A stretch of 64,000 bases of DNA from assembly GCA_025782575.1 (NCBI GenBank), contig JALGYY010000042.1, positions 1 to 64,000 on the forward strand. The letters are read 5' to 3'. The position numbers and the translations under genes are program-made. Positions within the stretch are counted from its first letter, which is position 1; every line of letters starts with the position of its first letter. This document shows, piece by piece, positions 24,405-32,823 of the stretch. Below the pieces are notes generated by a model. That model was not told the origin of the DNA. It ran no database searches and saw nothing but the letters and a program-made list of their open reading frames with translations. The stretch is from a bacterium (GTDB lineage Bacteria > Orphanbacterota > Orphanbacteria > Orphanbacterales > Orphanbacteraceae).

Positions 24405-25015
24405 GACATCCTCCGTCGAGTGGGGTTCACGACGATCATACACCGTCCGGGGAGCTGTGTTCCTAGAGTTCCTGAAGAAGAAAAGGCGGCCCCCCGCTCA
24501 TGACACGTGTTCGGACCCTCATCGGCGCAAAAGTGCGAGGGGATCGATTCACGAGGGGAGCAGGGGGCCGAAAGTCAGCTTCGAACTTGTGGAGCACCAT
24601 TATCGCACATGAATGATTACTTTACAAGATTTATTGCGATAAACGGGAATTTGGTGATTCCAGACGGGAGGTCGATAGCGGGCGGCGGCCGTAACAACAA
24701 CGGGGTCACATCTTCAATATTGGACAAGCTCTCCACTTTGACCGGCCGTCGGGAGCCAGCCCAGGTAGACGGAATTCAGGATAATGATTGCCACCTTTTT
24801 GAGGTATCAATCGCCTAGCCCACATGCGCCTTGCGAGAATAACCGGAGAAGCCTCTCCCAGGCTCTTCGTCTGAAGAAATTTCATTTCTGCCACTCTGAT
24901 CGCTCCCTGAGCCCATTTTGCGCCATCTTGACCCTCCCTCGAAGTCAGAAAAACAGGGTATATACTCTGACCACGACCCTATCACGTCAGGCTTGATGAT
25001 GAAGGGGGATGACTA
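24405..25015. other. gene-poor interval
   Basis: About 610 bases with no gene I can support. The stretch around 24600-24660 is AT-richer than its surroundings. A frame of about 69 codons from an ATG near 24609 and a minus-strand frame at 24706-24894 have no ribosome-binding site and no recognisable family. With the HNH remnant and REP element that follow, it looks like decaying accessory DNA. Confidence 0.5.
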
Positions 25016-25411
25016 TTGAACAAGCAGAACTTCTCGCCACTATCCGACCAGGAACTCATTCGCGATCTGAAATATGAAATACGCACCGAACGATCGGTTA
25101 GGCTTCGAATCGTCCATCGGCTGATTGAAGTGGAACGCCGGCGACTCTATCTCGAGCTGGGCTACTCCTCCCTGCATGACTTTGCGAGCCGGGAGCCTGG
25201 CTACTCCGACTCGGCAGGCTTCCGCCGAATCAGACGATATCTTTATGCCCGAATCAAACCGGCCGGTTTTCGACCGCCGTAATGGCGGTCAGGAACTAAC
25301 CACCCCTCACAAAATGCAACGCCCTATAAACAACCCGGAAGAGAATGAGAATTGAAACGTTCAACCCGAACTTCGCTACAAGATCGAGTTCTCCGCCGGT
25401 GAAATCTATTC
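25016..25411 (+). pseudogene. degraded DUF222/HNH endonuclease gene
   Basis: From TTG 25016, behind AAGGGGGATG, 88 codons remain. Residues 8-70 (LSDQELIRDLKYEIRTERS..., EVERRRLYLELGYSSLHDF, GYSDSAGFRRI) match the N-terminus of DUF222-type HNH endonucleases. Similarity stops abruptly after FRRI and a stop follows at 25280-25282. Further on, in another frame, 25362-25407 encodes ELRYKIEFSAGEIYSVL, which resembles the conserved (R)YK(I/V)xFTAx block that precedes the HNH domain in that family. A REP-like hairpin begins at 25412, so the gene has been shortened internally and then interrupted. The catalytic HNH part is absent. Confidence 0.65.
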
Positions 25412-25513
25412 AGTTCTGGGGATACAATACGTAACTCCCACGCCCCGTTCTGGCGGAGTTACGTATTGTGTCCCCAGAACTGCAGGAGTCCCGCAGCGGC
25501 TCCTCGGGAGGAG
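25412..25513. repeat. REP-like hairpin element, copy B
   Basis: Arms 25412-25438 and 25455-25481 (27 nt, one G-T mismatch) enclose the loop cacgccccgttctggc, nearly identical to copy A's cacgccccgtttggc. The 29-nt tail found at 120-148 recurs at 25485-25513. The arm sequence differs from copy A at compensating positions in both arms, so the hairpin is under selection or was copied as a unit. The distance from hairpin to tail is 3 nt here and 52 nt in copy A. The following 225 nt up to etfB hold no gene I can support. Confidence 0.8.
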
Positions 25514-25738
25514 GGTCGACTGGCGTGGAGAGGCACAGGGCGAGCAACGGCCGGGCGCTTGGATGGCAGGTCCGCCTCCCGGCTGATTCTTGACAGCCCT
25601 GGGGGCCGGTGCTACTTTTTGGATCTCTGCGAATCGCCAGGAACGAACGCGTGACAGGCGCTCGTAGCAACGGCACCGAGATACCCTGGCTACCCGGCGG
25701 CCTTTTTCTGCAATCCCGAATACGAGTTTGGAGGAACC

Positions 25739-26533
25739 ATGAAAGCGATTGTATTCGTCAAGGAGGTAGCGGAAACCCCTGACGGTGTAAGCGTGACGTC
25801 CGATGGACAGCTCTCGTCCGGTGAGGGGGGGGCATTCCTGACGGACCCGATCGATCCCTATTCGATTGAAACGGCTCTTCAGCTGAAGGACAAGAGCGGC
25901 GGCGAGGTGATCGCAATAACCGCCGGCGAGCCCCGGGCCGAGAAGATCCTGAAGGAGGCTCTCGCCATGGGAGCCGACGAGGCTTTTCTGGTACATGATG
26001 AGGCCGCTTCGGGCAGCGATCCTTATGCGACGGCCCGTTTACTGGCGGGGGCGGCGAAGAAATCAGGCGACTACGATATCATCGTTGTCGGCGAGAGGGC
26101 GGCTGACGACAACTCTTATGCGATCGGTCCCGCTCTCGGACAGCATCTCGACATTCCTGTCCTTACCTATGTAAACGAAGTCCGCGAATTCGACCCTGAA
26201 AACAAGAAGATCCGGGTCGTCCGTTCGATCGACGGCGGCAGCCAGGTGGTCGAGGCGACGCTTCCCGCAGTGATTACTGTAGTGAAGGGGATTCATGAGC
26301 CGCGCTATCCGTCACTCATGGGTATTCGGAAGGCGTCCAAACGGGAGGTGCCCGTCTGGAGCATAGCCGACATCGGCGAAGAGGCAGAGCGTGTCGGCCC
26401 ATCAGGATCTCCGACTCGAATGAGGAGTTTCGATCCACCACCACCACCATCCGGTTGTGAGATGATCGAAGGCACGCCCGAAGAAGTGGCCGAGCAACTG
26501 GTCGGCAAAATCATGGATAAGAAAATTCTGTAG
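25739..26533 (+). CDS. etfB: electron transfer flavoprotein, beta subunit
   Basis: A 264-residue EtfB/FixA protein. The ATG follows GGAGGAACC. Characteristic segments are MKAIVFVKEVAETPDG at the N-terminus, NPYSIETALQLKD-like DPYSIETALQLKDKSGGEV, and ALAMGADEAFLV. It pairs with the alpha subunit 16 nt downstream to carry electrons from acyl-CoA or other flavin dehydrogenases to the quinone pool. The C-terminal part has a proline run (DPPPPPSGC) that is longer than in many homologues. No acyl-CoA dehydrogenase or ETF-quinone oxidoreductase is adjacent. Confidence 0.93.
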   Translation: MKAIVFVKEVAETPDGVSVTSDGQLSSGEGGAFLTDPIDPYSIETALQLKDKSGGEVIAITAGEPRAEKILKEALAMGADEAFLVHDEAASGSDPYATARLLAGAAKKSGDYDIIVVGERAADDNSYAIGPALGQHLDIPVLTYVNEVREFDPENKKIRVVRSIDGGSQVVEATLPAVITVVKGIHEPRYPSLMGIRKASKREVPVWSIADIGEEAERVGPSGSPTRMRSFDPPPPPSGCEMIEGTPEEVAEQLVGKIMDKKIL

Positions 26534-26549
26534 AGCGGGAGTAATTTCA

Positions 26550-27536
26550 ATGGCTCAGTCGATTTGGGTAATCGGACAGCGCGGGAAAAGTGGGATTTCG
26601 CGCGCGACCCGGGAAATTCTAGGGAAAGCGAACGGGCTGGCCGGGGGAGATTCTTCCGCGGTCACAGGGGTCTATTGCGGAGCTTCAGCCGATGGAGTCG
26701 CTGACGAAATGGCGCAATCCGGCGCCGGTTCGGTGATCACCATGACGGATCCCCGTCTCGAAACATACACTGCCGATTTCTATGTTTCGGCAATATCTCA
26801 TCTGGCAGGGGATCGAAAGCCGGACGTAATTCTGATAGCGGCTACCGCCGATGGCCGCGAACTCGCTGCCGCGCTCGCCACATCATTCGGCGGGGGGGCC
26901 GTGCAGGACTGCACCGAACTCGAGTGGGACGGGGACACTCTTCTTGGGACGCGCGCCTGTTTCGGCGGGAACCGAACTGCGGTAGTCGAAAACTGTTCAC
27001 CCGGCGCGAAGGTTTTTTCCGTGCGGCCGAATTCTTTTCCCGTACCGGATGCGGGGGGGGGAGGGGTTTCCGCGGAAGAGGTGGCGCCAGTTCTTCCTGA
27101 GGGCGATCCCCGGGTGAAAGTACTCGAGTTCATCCCGGATGCGGGGGGGACGATCAATCTACTCGACGCTGATGTCATCGTATCAGGTGGCCGCGGTCTT
27201 GGAAAAGCCGAAGGGTTCAAGGTGATCCAGGATCTGGCCGACGTACTCGGGGGAGCGGTCGGCGCTTCCCGCGCTGTCGTCGATTCCGGTTGGATCGCCT
27301 ACCCTCACCAGGTGGGGCAGACCGGGAAGACCGTCAAGCCGAAGCTCTATATTGCTCTCGGCATCTCCGGCGCTATCCAGCATCTTGCCGGAATGAGAAC
27401 AGCTGATACGATTGTGGCTGTAAACAAAGATGAGAACGCGCCGATTTTCAACGTGGCGCACTATGGCATTGTCGGAGATCTCTTTGAGATCGCTCCGGCG
27501 CTTACGGCGAAGTTTCGGGAAGTGCTTCAGGGATAA
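26550..27536 (+). CDS. etfA: electron transfer flavoprotein, alpha subunit
   Basis: A 328-residue EtfA/FixB protein. The C-terminal FAD-binding region is clear: [13 protein letters not shown] (around 212-224), [20 protein letters not shown], and [19 protein letters not shown] site lies eight bases before the ATG. The heterodimer with EtfB binds FAD and AMP. The 3' end overlaps the last 35 bases of the convergent five-TM sulfatase-fold gene, and a terminator for etfA lies inside that gene. Confidence 0.93.
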   Translation: MAQSIWVIGQRGKSGISRATREILGKANGLAGGDSSAVTGVYCGASADGVADEMAQSGAGSVITMTDPRLETYTADFYVSAISHLAGDRKPDVILIAATADGRELAAALATSFGGGAVQDCTELEWDGDTLLGTRACFGGNRTAVVENCSPGAKVFSVRPNSFPVPDAGGGGVSAEEVAPVLPEGDPRVKVLEFIPDAGGTINLLDADVIVSGGRGLGKAEGFKVIQDLADVLGGAVGASRAVVDSGWIAYPHQVGQTGKTVKPKLYIALGISGAIQHLAGMRTADTIVAVNKDENAPIFNVAHYGIVGDLFEIAPALTAKFREVLQG

Positions 27537-29337
27537 CCGGGAGCCGGTTATCCAGAACCCAGTCCGGAGGAGGACCCCCGTTCCATGGCGGAGCGGGGGT
27601 TTCTTTTAACCATGAATCGAGCCTGTTTTGAAGCTCCTGTGATACACCGCTCTCTTCCTGCCACACGTTAAGAGATTCAGCCGGATCTTCCAGCATGTTG
27701 TAAAGCTCAAATGTTCGATCGCCGCCTCCCGGTGTGACGATCAGCTTCCATTCCCCTGTCCGAATGGCCCGGAGCTTTCCATGCACGGTAGCCACCGGCC
27801 GTCCGGAGTTAAATCGTGGAGTGAGGGACTCACCTGACTCAGCATAGAGAACGCGATCATCGTGCGTCTCCGGCCGTTCGATCACACCGAGAAGGCTCTT
27901 CCCCTGCAGATCCTGCAACGGATCGAAATGAAGTACGTCGATCATCGTCGGAAAGAGATCGATGGTACGCACCTGGCTCTCGATGATTCTCTTCGGAAGA
28001 TTGGCTGCCGACAGGATGAACGGCACCTGAATCCCAGAGTCATAGAGATACTCGCCGTGATCGAATCGATAATCATGATCACCGAAGCTCTCACCGGTTG
28101 TCCCGGCCAGGAGAATGAGGGAGTTATGGAGCCGATCGGTCTCTTCCAGGAAACTGATGAGACGCCCGATCTGTCTGTCTACGAACCGGATTTCTTCATC
28201 GTATAGCTGTAGTGCCCGATCGACAACGGCGCTGTCGAGCATCGTATGCCCGAAGACCAGGCACCCCCGCGTGGGCCCATAGTCGAACTCGGCCGATCCT
28301 GTGGCGGAACGGTAGGGCATGGAGGGATCGGAATAATGAAGCCACGCGTGAAATGGTCTCTTGTTCCTCTCGGAAATCCAGTCGATGGCGGCCCCGGTCA
28401 CACGGTCAGCCTGAAATCGATTGGCCGTTTCCCAGTGATCGAATCCCTGTCTGAAACCGCTGTCCCCGACCGGTGGTAGAAGAGAGGCGAAAGCCCCGGT
28501 CCCGTAGCCTCGGTCCCGGAGAAGCTCGGCCATAGTGACTTCCTCCGCTCCGAGTTGATCCCACAGTGCCTGCACTCCCATGGCCCTCGGATATCTTCCT
28601 GTTAGAATTGACGAAATGGCTTGAGTTTCTCTCGGGGACACAGTGTAGCTGTGACTGAAGAGAATCCCCTCTCGGGCCAACCTGTCGATATTCGGTGTCA
28701 CCGGCCGCGAATAGCCGTAGGTGCCCAGGTGATCCGGCCTGATCGCATCGATCGTGATCAGAATAACATTCGGCCCCCGGGGGAAGTTCTTGGTGTGATT
28801 GATATAATCGGCGCTGTTGGCAGCGCCGAGCAGGAAGAGAGTGACAATGATCGCCCGGAAGGGAACGATCCGGACAAGGCTGTGCAGAAGCGTGAAACCA
28901 TCATAGACGAGGCGGCCGATTCCGAACGAGATCAGGACGAGGATGAACCGTGTCATTATCAGGGAGACGAGACGTCCTGTCTCCGTCTCCCCCCCCAGCC
29001 CGTTGCTCCAGAGGCCATAGCGGGAGATCAGAACGAGCAGGGCTGCAGCCGAAAGTATCGCTGTAAGTGCCCGGAATGACCGGCGTACCACACGATGGAG
29101 AAAATAGAGAAGGAGTGCGATCGGGAGTCCGACCAGGATGATCTTCAAGAAAGTGGCGTTCAACGCATGCGCGAAGACGGCGATGGCCAGATTGTCGAGT
29201 CCATGGCTACGGTAGAGATTGGTGCTTACCACGGAGGCACCGGAGAGCACACCGAAAAGCAGCCCGAGCAGGGCGACGAGGGAGACGCCCCGCTTCAGTG
29301 TGTCGAACGACTCCTTCCCCTTTTGGGAACGTAACAT
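27502..29337 (-). CDS. five-TM membrane protein with sulfatase-fold domain (LtaS-like topology)
   Basis: About 611 residues from ATG 29337, which has GGAGG seven bases upstream. Five membrane helices span roughly 18-38, 62-82, 88-106, 128-145 and 160-178, then a periplasmic alkaline-phosphatase-superfamily domain begins (ILITIDAIRPDHLGTYGYS, 192-210) with a GDHDYRFDHG block later. At the nucleophile site it reads RETQAISSILTG: Glu237 occupies the formylglycine position and Thr238 is next to it. Five helices plus an external domain is the layout of lipoteichoic acid synthase and related phosphotransferases, which use Thr. A phosphoglycerol- or phosphoethanolamine-transferase-like role is conceivable; the substrate is unknown. 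Confidence 0.8.
   Translation of the reverse strand: MLRSQKGKESFDTLKRGVSLVALLGLLFGVLSGASVVSTNLYRSHGLDNLAIAVFAHALNATFLKIILVGLPIALLLYFLHRVVRRSFRALTAILSAAALLVLISRYGLWSNGLGGETETGRLVSLIMTRFILVLISFGIGRLVYDGFTLLHSLVRIVPFRAIIVTLFLLGAANSADYINHTKNFPRGPNVILITIDAIRPDHLGTYGYSRPVTPNIDRLAREGILFSHSYTVSPRETQAISSILTGRYPRAMGVQALWDQLGAEEVTMAELLRDRGYGTGAFASLLPPVGDSGFRQGFDHWETANRFQADRVTGAAIDWISERNKRPFHAWLHYSDPSMPYRSATGSAEFDYGPTRGCLVFGHTMLDSAVVDRALQLYDEEIRFVDRQIGRLISFLEETDRLHNSLILLAGTTGESFGDHDYRFDHGEYLYDSGIQVPFILSAANLPKRIIESQVRTIDLFPTMIDVLHFDPLQDLQGKSLLGVIERPETHDDRVLYAESGESLTPRFNSGRPVATVHGKLRAIRTGEWKLIVTPGGGDRTFELYNMLEDPAESLNVWQEESGVSQELQNRLDSWLKETPAPPWNGGPPPDWVLDNRLPVIPEALPETSP
27574..27607 (+). terminator. intrinsic terminator for etfBA inside the convergent gene
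   Basis: ACCCCCG (27574-27580) pairs with CGGGGGT (27594-27600), with an inner TCC/GGA pair, and is followed by TTCTTTT. It lies 38 nt after the etfA stop and within the coding 3' end of the minus-strand sulfatase-fold gene. A second perfect hairpin without a T tract, GGATAACCGG-gag-CCGGTTATCC, spans 27531-27553 over the etfA stop codon. Confidence 0.65.
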
Positions 29338-29438
29338 CACATTACCTCCACGTGGCTCCATCAGCCCCATGTCGATCATCGAGACTCTCATTTATACAAC
29401 GGGGAGTTGTCCGGGGCCAGTCTCTTGTGAGATCTGAG

Positions 29439-29467
29439 TTGACCCAATTACGGGGAGCCCCTATTCT
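29439..29467 (+). promoter_or_regulatory. sigma70-type promoter for the bactofilin gene
   Basis: TTGACC (29439-29444), a 17-nt spacer, TATTCT (29462-29467). The -35 matches five of six and the -10 four of six positions. Transcription would start near 29474, about 80 nt before the ATG at 29553. Confidence 0.6.
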
Positions 29468-29552
29468 GTCCGGATAAAGACCCTAGCAGCTTAGCCAGGA
29501 TCCGGGCCAGATCCGGAATGTTGCTCGGGCTGCTAACCGAGGGGATAATAAA

Positions 29553-29981
29553 ATGCCTAAGAATGATTTTGAAGAAGGAAACGTCGCATCAATCATCGCC
29601 GAGGGTTGTCACTTCAATGGATCGATCAAAGTAAAGGGCAGCATCCGAGTGGATGGTGGGTTCGAGGGGCAGTTGACCGTGTCCGAGACTCTCGTCATCG
29701 GAAAAGGCGGAAAACTGGATGCCAAAGTGGAGACCCGCCGAGCCAGTATCGCTGGGACCCTCAAAGGGGAGATTAACGCACAAGACGGCGTCAAGCTGCA
29801 GAGCGGCTCTCATTTCGAGGGAAATATCTTCACCAAGAATCTTGTCATCGAAGAGGGAGTTTTCTTCGATGGTGGTTGCTGGCGCTCCATAGAGAGCAAG
29901 AGTCGCCACAAATCGAGCAGCCCGCCTCGGAAACCGGAACAACTGGCGAAGACTGATCGGCAGCCGACGGTCGCTACCTGA
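29553..29981 (+). CDS. bactofilin (polymer-forming cytoskeletal protein)
   Basis: A 142-residue protein with an ATG behind GAGGGGATAATAA. The central domain (about 12-110) shows the bactofilin beta-helix pattern: IIAEGCHFNGSIKVKGSIRV, GGFEGQLTVSETLVIGKGG and RASIAGTLKGEINA. Flanking tails are short; the C-terminal tail is basic and polar (SKSRHKSSSPPRKPEQLAK). Bactofilins polymerise without nucleotide and help shape the cell or position wall enzymes, often with M23 peptidases, none of which is nearby. A moaB-type gene follows after three bases and may share its transcript. Confidence 0.92.
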   Translation: MPKNDFEEGNVASIIAEGCHFNGSIKVKGSIRVDGGFEGQLTVSETLVIGKGGKLDAKVETRRASIAGTLKGEINAQDGVKLQSGSHFEGNIFTKNLVIEEGVFFDGGCWRSIESKSRHKSSSPPRKPEQLAKTDRQPTVAT

Positions 29982-29984
29982 TCC

Positions 29985-30476
29985 ATGCCCCCTCCATTCC
30001 GCGCGGTAGTCGTTACGGTCAGCGATCGCTCCTTTCGGGGCGAGAGGGAAGACCGGAGTGGCCCGGTGGCGGAATCATGGCTTGGCCTGAATGGGTTTCA
30101 GCCGGTGGAACGCCGGCTCGTTCCTGATGACCGATCTCTTATCCGCAAAGAGCTGGAGTCCCTCGTAGACCGCAAGCGCCCTCTCCTGGTCATCACGACG
30201 GGAGGGACAGGATTCTCGCCTCGCGATGTGACACCCGAAGCAACACTTCCTCTGCTTGAGCGATTGACTCCGGGAGTAGACGAAAAACTGAGACGCTATG
30301 GGGCGCGCCACGTGGCGACTGCCGCTCTCGGCCGGGGTGTTTCCGGTATCGCAGGGATGACCTGGTTCATCAATCTTCCCGGAAGTGTGTCTGGTGTGAA
30401 GCAGAGTCTGGAGGCGCTCGAGGATCTTCTGGCTCACGGGCTTCGTCTGCTCGAGGGGGAGAATCCTCACGAGTGA
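29985..30476 (+). CDS. MoaB/Mog-family molybdopterin-binding protein
   Basis: A 163-residue MoCF_biosynth-domain protein. The blocks VSDRSFRGEREDRSGP (12-27), TTGGTGFSPRDVTPEAT and FINLPGSVSGVKQSLEAL are those of MogA/MoaB, which adenylate molybdopterin before molybdate insertion. There is no ribosome-binding site before the ATG; it starts three bases after the bactofilin stop, so translation may be coupled. No other molybdenum cofactor gene is in the window. MoaB and MogA cannot be told apart from this sequence alone. Confidence 0.88.
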   Translation: MPPPFRAVVVTVSDRSFRGEREDRSGPVAESWLGLNGFQPVERRLVPDDRSLIRKELESLVDRKRPLLVITTGGTGFSPRDVTPEATLPLLERLTPGVDEKLRRYGARHVATAALGRGVSGIAGMTWFINLPGSVSGVKQSLEALEDLLAHGLRLLEGENPHE

Positions 30477-30496
30477 GGAGATCCGACGGGGGGCGG

Positions 30497-31813
30497 TCAG
30501 GCGATCGCCGTTTCGGATCCTTTAGGTACTTTGGGAAGCGTTACCGTAAACACGCTCCCCTTGCCCGGTTCTGAAGCGACGCTGATCGTTCCCGACTGCA
30601 TTTCCACGATCCGTTTGGCGAGGGAAAGCCCGATTCCCGCCCCGCCATGAGTCCGTGTCTCCGAGCCGTCGACCTGGCGAAAGCTCTCGAAGATATGGTC
30701 GATCTCACTTTTGGCGATTCCGATCCCGTGATCTCTCACCGAAAATGTGACACCATCCTCGCTGATAGTCGTGCTGATCTCAACCCGGCCCTTCTTCTCT
30801 GAGAACTTGATTGCGTTGTCCAGAAGATTACGTAGGACGCGGCTCGTTCGGGGCGCATCGAACATCGTTTCCGTCATGGACGGGCTGAGCCGGAGATCGA
30901 GATAAACCTCTTTCTCTTTGAAGTCTCGCTGGAATCCCTCGGTCACTTCATGGATCAAGTCGTTCAGATTCGCCTTCTCGGGAAGAGCAGTACTACTCTT
31001 GTTCATCAAATCCGTCAGGTCGAGCATCTGATCGATCAGATCGGATAATTTTTCGCTTTGACGGACTATGTTGTCCGCGAATTCCTGGCGCATGTCCTCG
31101 GTTACGTCCGGGTAGGCCAGGCACTGTGCGAATCCGATCACACAGGTCAGCGGCGTACGCAGTTCATGCCCCACGTTCGCGAGAAACTCGTTCTTCATCG
31201 AGTCGAGTTCCTGGAGACGGACGTTGGAATCTTCGAGCGTCTCGTTCGCCTGCCGCAGATCCTCGTAGAGTTGGACGTTGTCCATGACGAGGCCGGAGAG
31301 GTCGAGAATTGAGGCAAGCATCTCTTCGTCGAACGCGTTCATGTCTTTGGAATCGATACGCGCTCCGAGAAGCAGGATTCCTACCAGTCTTCCCTTGGCC
31401 CGGATCGGAGTGGCATGCGTGAATTTCTGATCCTTCAGGAATTGAATCGTGGATGATTCCCGTTCCGGGAGACCATCTCCGCGAATCCCCGATAACCCTG
31501 TGGAAGCTTTGAGCCTTCGGGCGAACACGCCCGATGGCCGGAGATCCATATGTTCCTTGGCGTCTTTTTCACGAATACCGCGGGCATATATGCGGAACCC
31601 ATCCTCATTCACTTCTTTGGCGAGGAGAATGGCGCGGGAAACCGAGAGAAGCCCCATCACGGTGAGGAGAATCAGGCCGTCGAGGCGCCGGGCTTCCTGC
31701 ACCGACACGAGTGACCGGCTTAATTCGAGAAGGGTTTCGAGACCGAGAATTCGCTTCCGAAGAGAGGTCGCGTCTCCGGCGTCCAATGAGGGCGAGTAAT
31801 CGATTCCGGCCAT
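30497..31813 (-). CDS. soluble GAF-domain sensor histidine kinase
   Basis: A 438-residue kinase without membrane helices. Residues 20-185 look like a GAF domain, followed by a coiled coil (LRQANETLEDSNVRLQELDS). The dimerisation domain has NEFLANVGHELRTPLT with phospho-acceptor His216. The HATPase region shows the N box (LRNLLDNAIKFS), DHGIGIAKSEIDHIFESF and GGAGIGLSLAKRIVE. It is the last gene of the array that starts with the giant surface protein and lies 10 nt after the STAS gene. No response regulator is adjacent, so its target is elsewhere or it acts on the partner-switching proteins. It converges on moaB with 20 nt between. Confidence 0.9.
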   Translation of the reverse strand: MAGIDYSPSLDAGDATSLRKRILGLETLLELSRSLVSVQEARRLDGLILLTVMGLLSVSRAILLAKEVNEDGFRIYARGIREKDAKEHMDLRPSGVFARRLKASTGLSGIRGDGLPERESSTIQFLKDQKFTHATPIRAKGRLVGILLLGARIDSKDMNAFDEEMLASILDLSGLVMDNVQLYEDLRQANETLEDSNVRLQELDSMKNEFLANVGHELRTPLTCVIGFAQCLAYPDVTEDMRQEFADNIVRQSEKLSDLIDQMLDLTDLMNKSSTALPEKANLNDLIHEVTEGFQRDFKEKEVYLDLRLSPSMTETMFDAPRTSRVLRNLLDNAIKFSEKKGRVEISTTISEDGVTFSVRDHGIGIAKSEIDHIFESFRQVDGSETRTHGGAGIGLSLAKRIVEMQSGTISVASEPGKGSVFTVTLPKVPKGSETAIA

Positions 31814-31823
31814 AGGGCGCCCT

Positions 31824-32213
31824 TTAGGTCTGGTTCAGTGTCTCTTCGGTCAGGAGGTGCTGAATCGCCTCCTCGCGATCGTCACGGATCTGGAGGAACT
31901 CGAGTACATTCAGCACCTCGAATATCCTCTTGATTGCATCGGGTACATTAAGAAACACGACGCCGCCACCATCCGAGTTCAACTCCTCCACGAGAGATAG
32001 AAAGATGCCGATTCCCGCCGACCCGATGAACGATACATTCTCGAGGTCAATCAGGAATCGAATCGATCCCCCTGCGCGATTCTTTTCGATCTCCGCCAGA
32101 ACCAGAGGCAAACCTTCAGCATCAAATCGCCCCTCAAGCATAAGGGCGCTGATGAGGGGATCCTGCTGGATCGTATCGGCGTGGATTTCCAGTGTTGCGG
32201 TACTTCGGCTCAT
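31824..32213 (-). CDS. STAS-domain anti-anti-sigma factor (SpoIIAA/RsbV type)
   Basis: A 129-residue STAS protein. The segment DLENVSFIGSAGIGIFLSL (56-74) aligns with the phosphorylation loop of SpoIIAA (LSFMDSSGLG): Ser65 matches the phosphorylated Ser58, the preceding Asp is Gly64, and the second Ser is Ala66. The extended C-terminus (AIQHLLTEETLNQT) is acidic. It should be the antagonist released by the phosphatase and phosphorylated by the kinase encoded just upstream. Its ATG overlaps the kinase stop codon (ATGA), which implies matched synthesis of the two. Confidence 0.9.
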   Translation of the reverse strand: MSRSTATLEIHADTIQQDPLISALMLEGRFDAEGLPLVLAEIEKNRAGGSIRFLIDLENVSFIGSAGIGIFLSLVEELNSDGGGVVFLNVPDAIKRIFEVLNVLEFLQIRDDREEAIQHLLTEETLNQT

Positions 32214-32779
32214 ACCACGTCTCCTCTTCGAAGTGCCAGCACACCTGCCTGCCCTTCCCGACCTCGATCGAGAATCTTGAGCAGGAACAGTTGGTTCCGG
32301 CCGTCAGCTGTTCTCCTGTAACGCATCCGATTCATCGATTTTCGGATGATCTGAAGGCCGAATCCCCGGCCTCTTCGCCTGACCCTCGGATCCCTGACAT
32401 CCGGAGGAGGAATCATCTCTGGGTTGATGCCGGACCCCCTGTCGATGAACGAGAGACAGACCCGGCGTTTGGTCATGTGTATGCGAATCATGATTCGCTC
32501 CTCAGGATCAAAACCGTAAGCATGTTCGATTATGTTCAGCGCCGATTCGTATGCGGCGATCTCCACGCATTGGAGTTCTTGAATAGACAATCCATGACAA
32601 TCACCGACCATGTTCAGAAAAGCACAGAGCGGACCGACTGCTTCTATACGGGCGGGAAATTCGATCTCATACTGCGCGCCTATCGGCAGATCGAGCGGAG
32701 CCCGCTCTTCGGCCTCGTCACGAACCAGAGTGGCCGTGGCAGTCTCATCAGGCAAGTCTGTTCCCCGTTCGTCTTTCAT
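32210..32779 (-). CDS. RsbW/SpoIIAB-type serine kinase / anti-sigma factor
   Basis: A 189-residue protein with a GHKL (HATPase_c_2) domain: N box ESALNIIEHAYGFD, G1 box SFIDRGSGI and G2 box RGRGFGLQIIRKSMN. A polar N-terminal extension of about 30 residues precedes the domain. Proteins of this type bind and block a sigma factor or another target, and phosphorylate the STAS antagonist. It lies between the SpoIIE phosphatase and the STAS gene in one operon. No sigma factor gene is nearby, so the released target is not visible here. Confidence 0.88.
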   Translation of the reverse strand: MKDERGTDLPDETATATLVRDEAEERAPLDLPIGAQYEIEFPARIEAVGPLCAFLNMVGDCHGLSIQELQCVEIAAYESALNIIEHAYGFDPEERIMIRIHMTKRRVCLSFIDRGSGINPEMIPPPDVRDPRVRRRGRGFGLQIIRKSMNRMRYRRTADGRNQLFLLKILDRGREGQAGVLALRRGDVV

Positions 32780-32823
32780 TCTCGATCCCCTATTTCCGAA
32801 TATCGGTCGTAAACAGTGATCGC

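Noticed and set aside
24600-24894. Small coding regions on either strand of the gene-poor interval
   Set aside because: No ribosome-binding site, no recognisable family, and the two frames overlap each other antisense.
25739-27536. etfBA as part of a nitrogen-fixation fix cluster
   Set aside because: No fixC, fixX or nif gene lies nearby; only the two ETF subunits are present.
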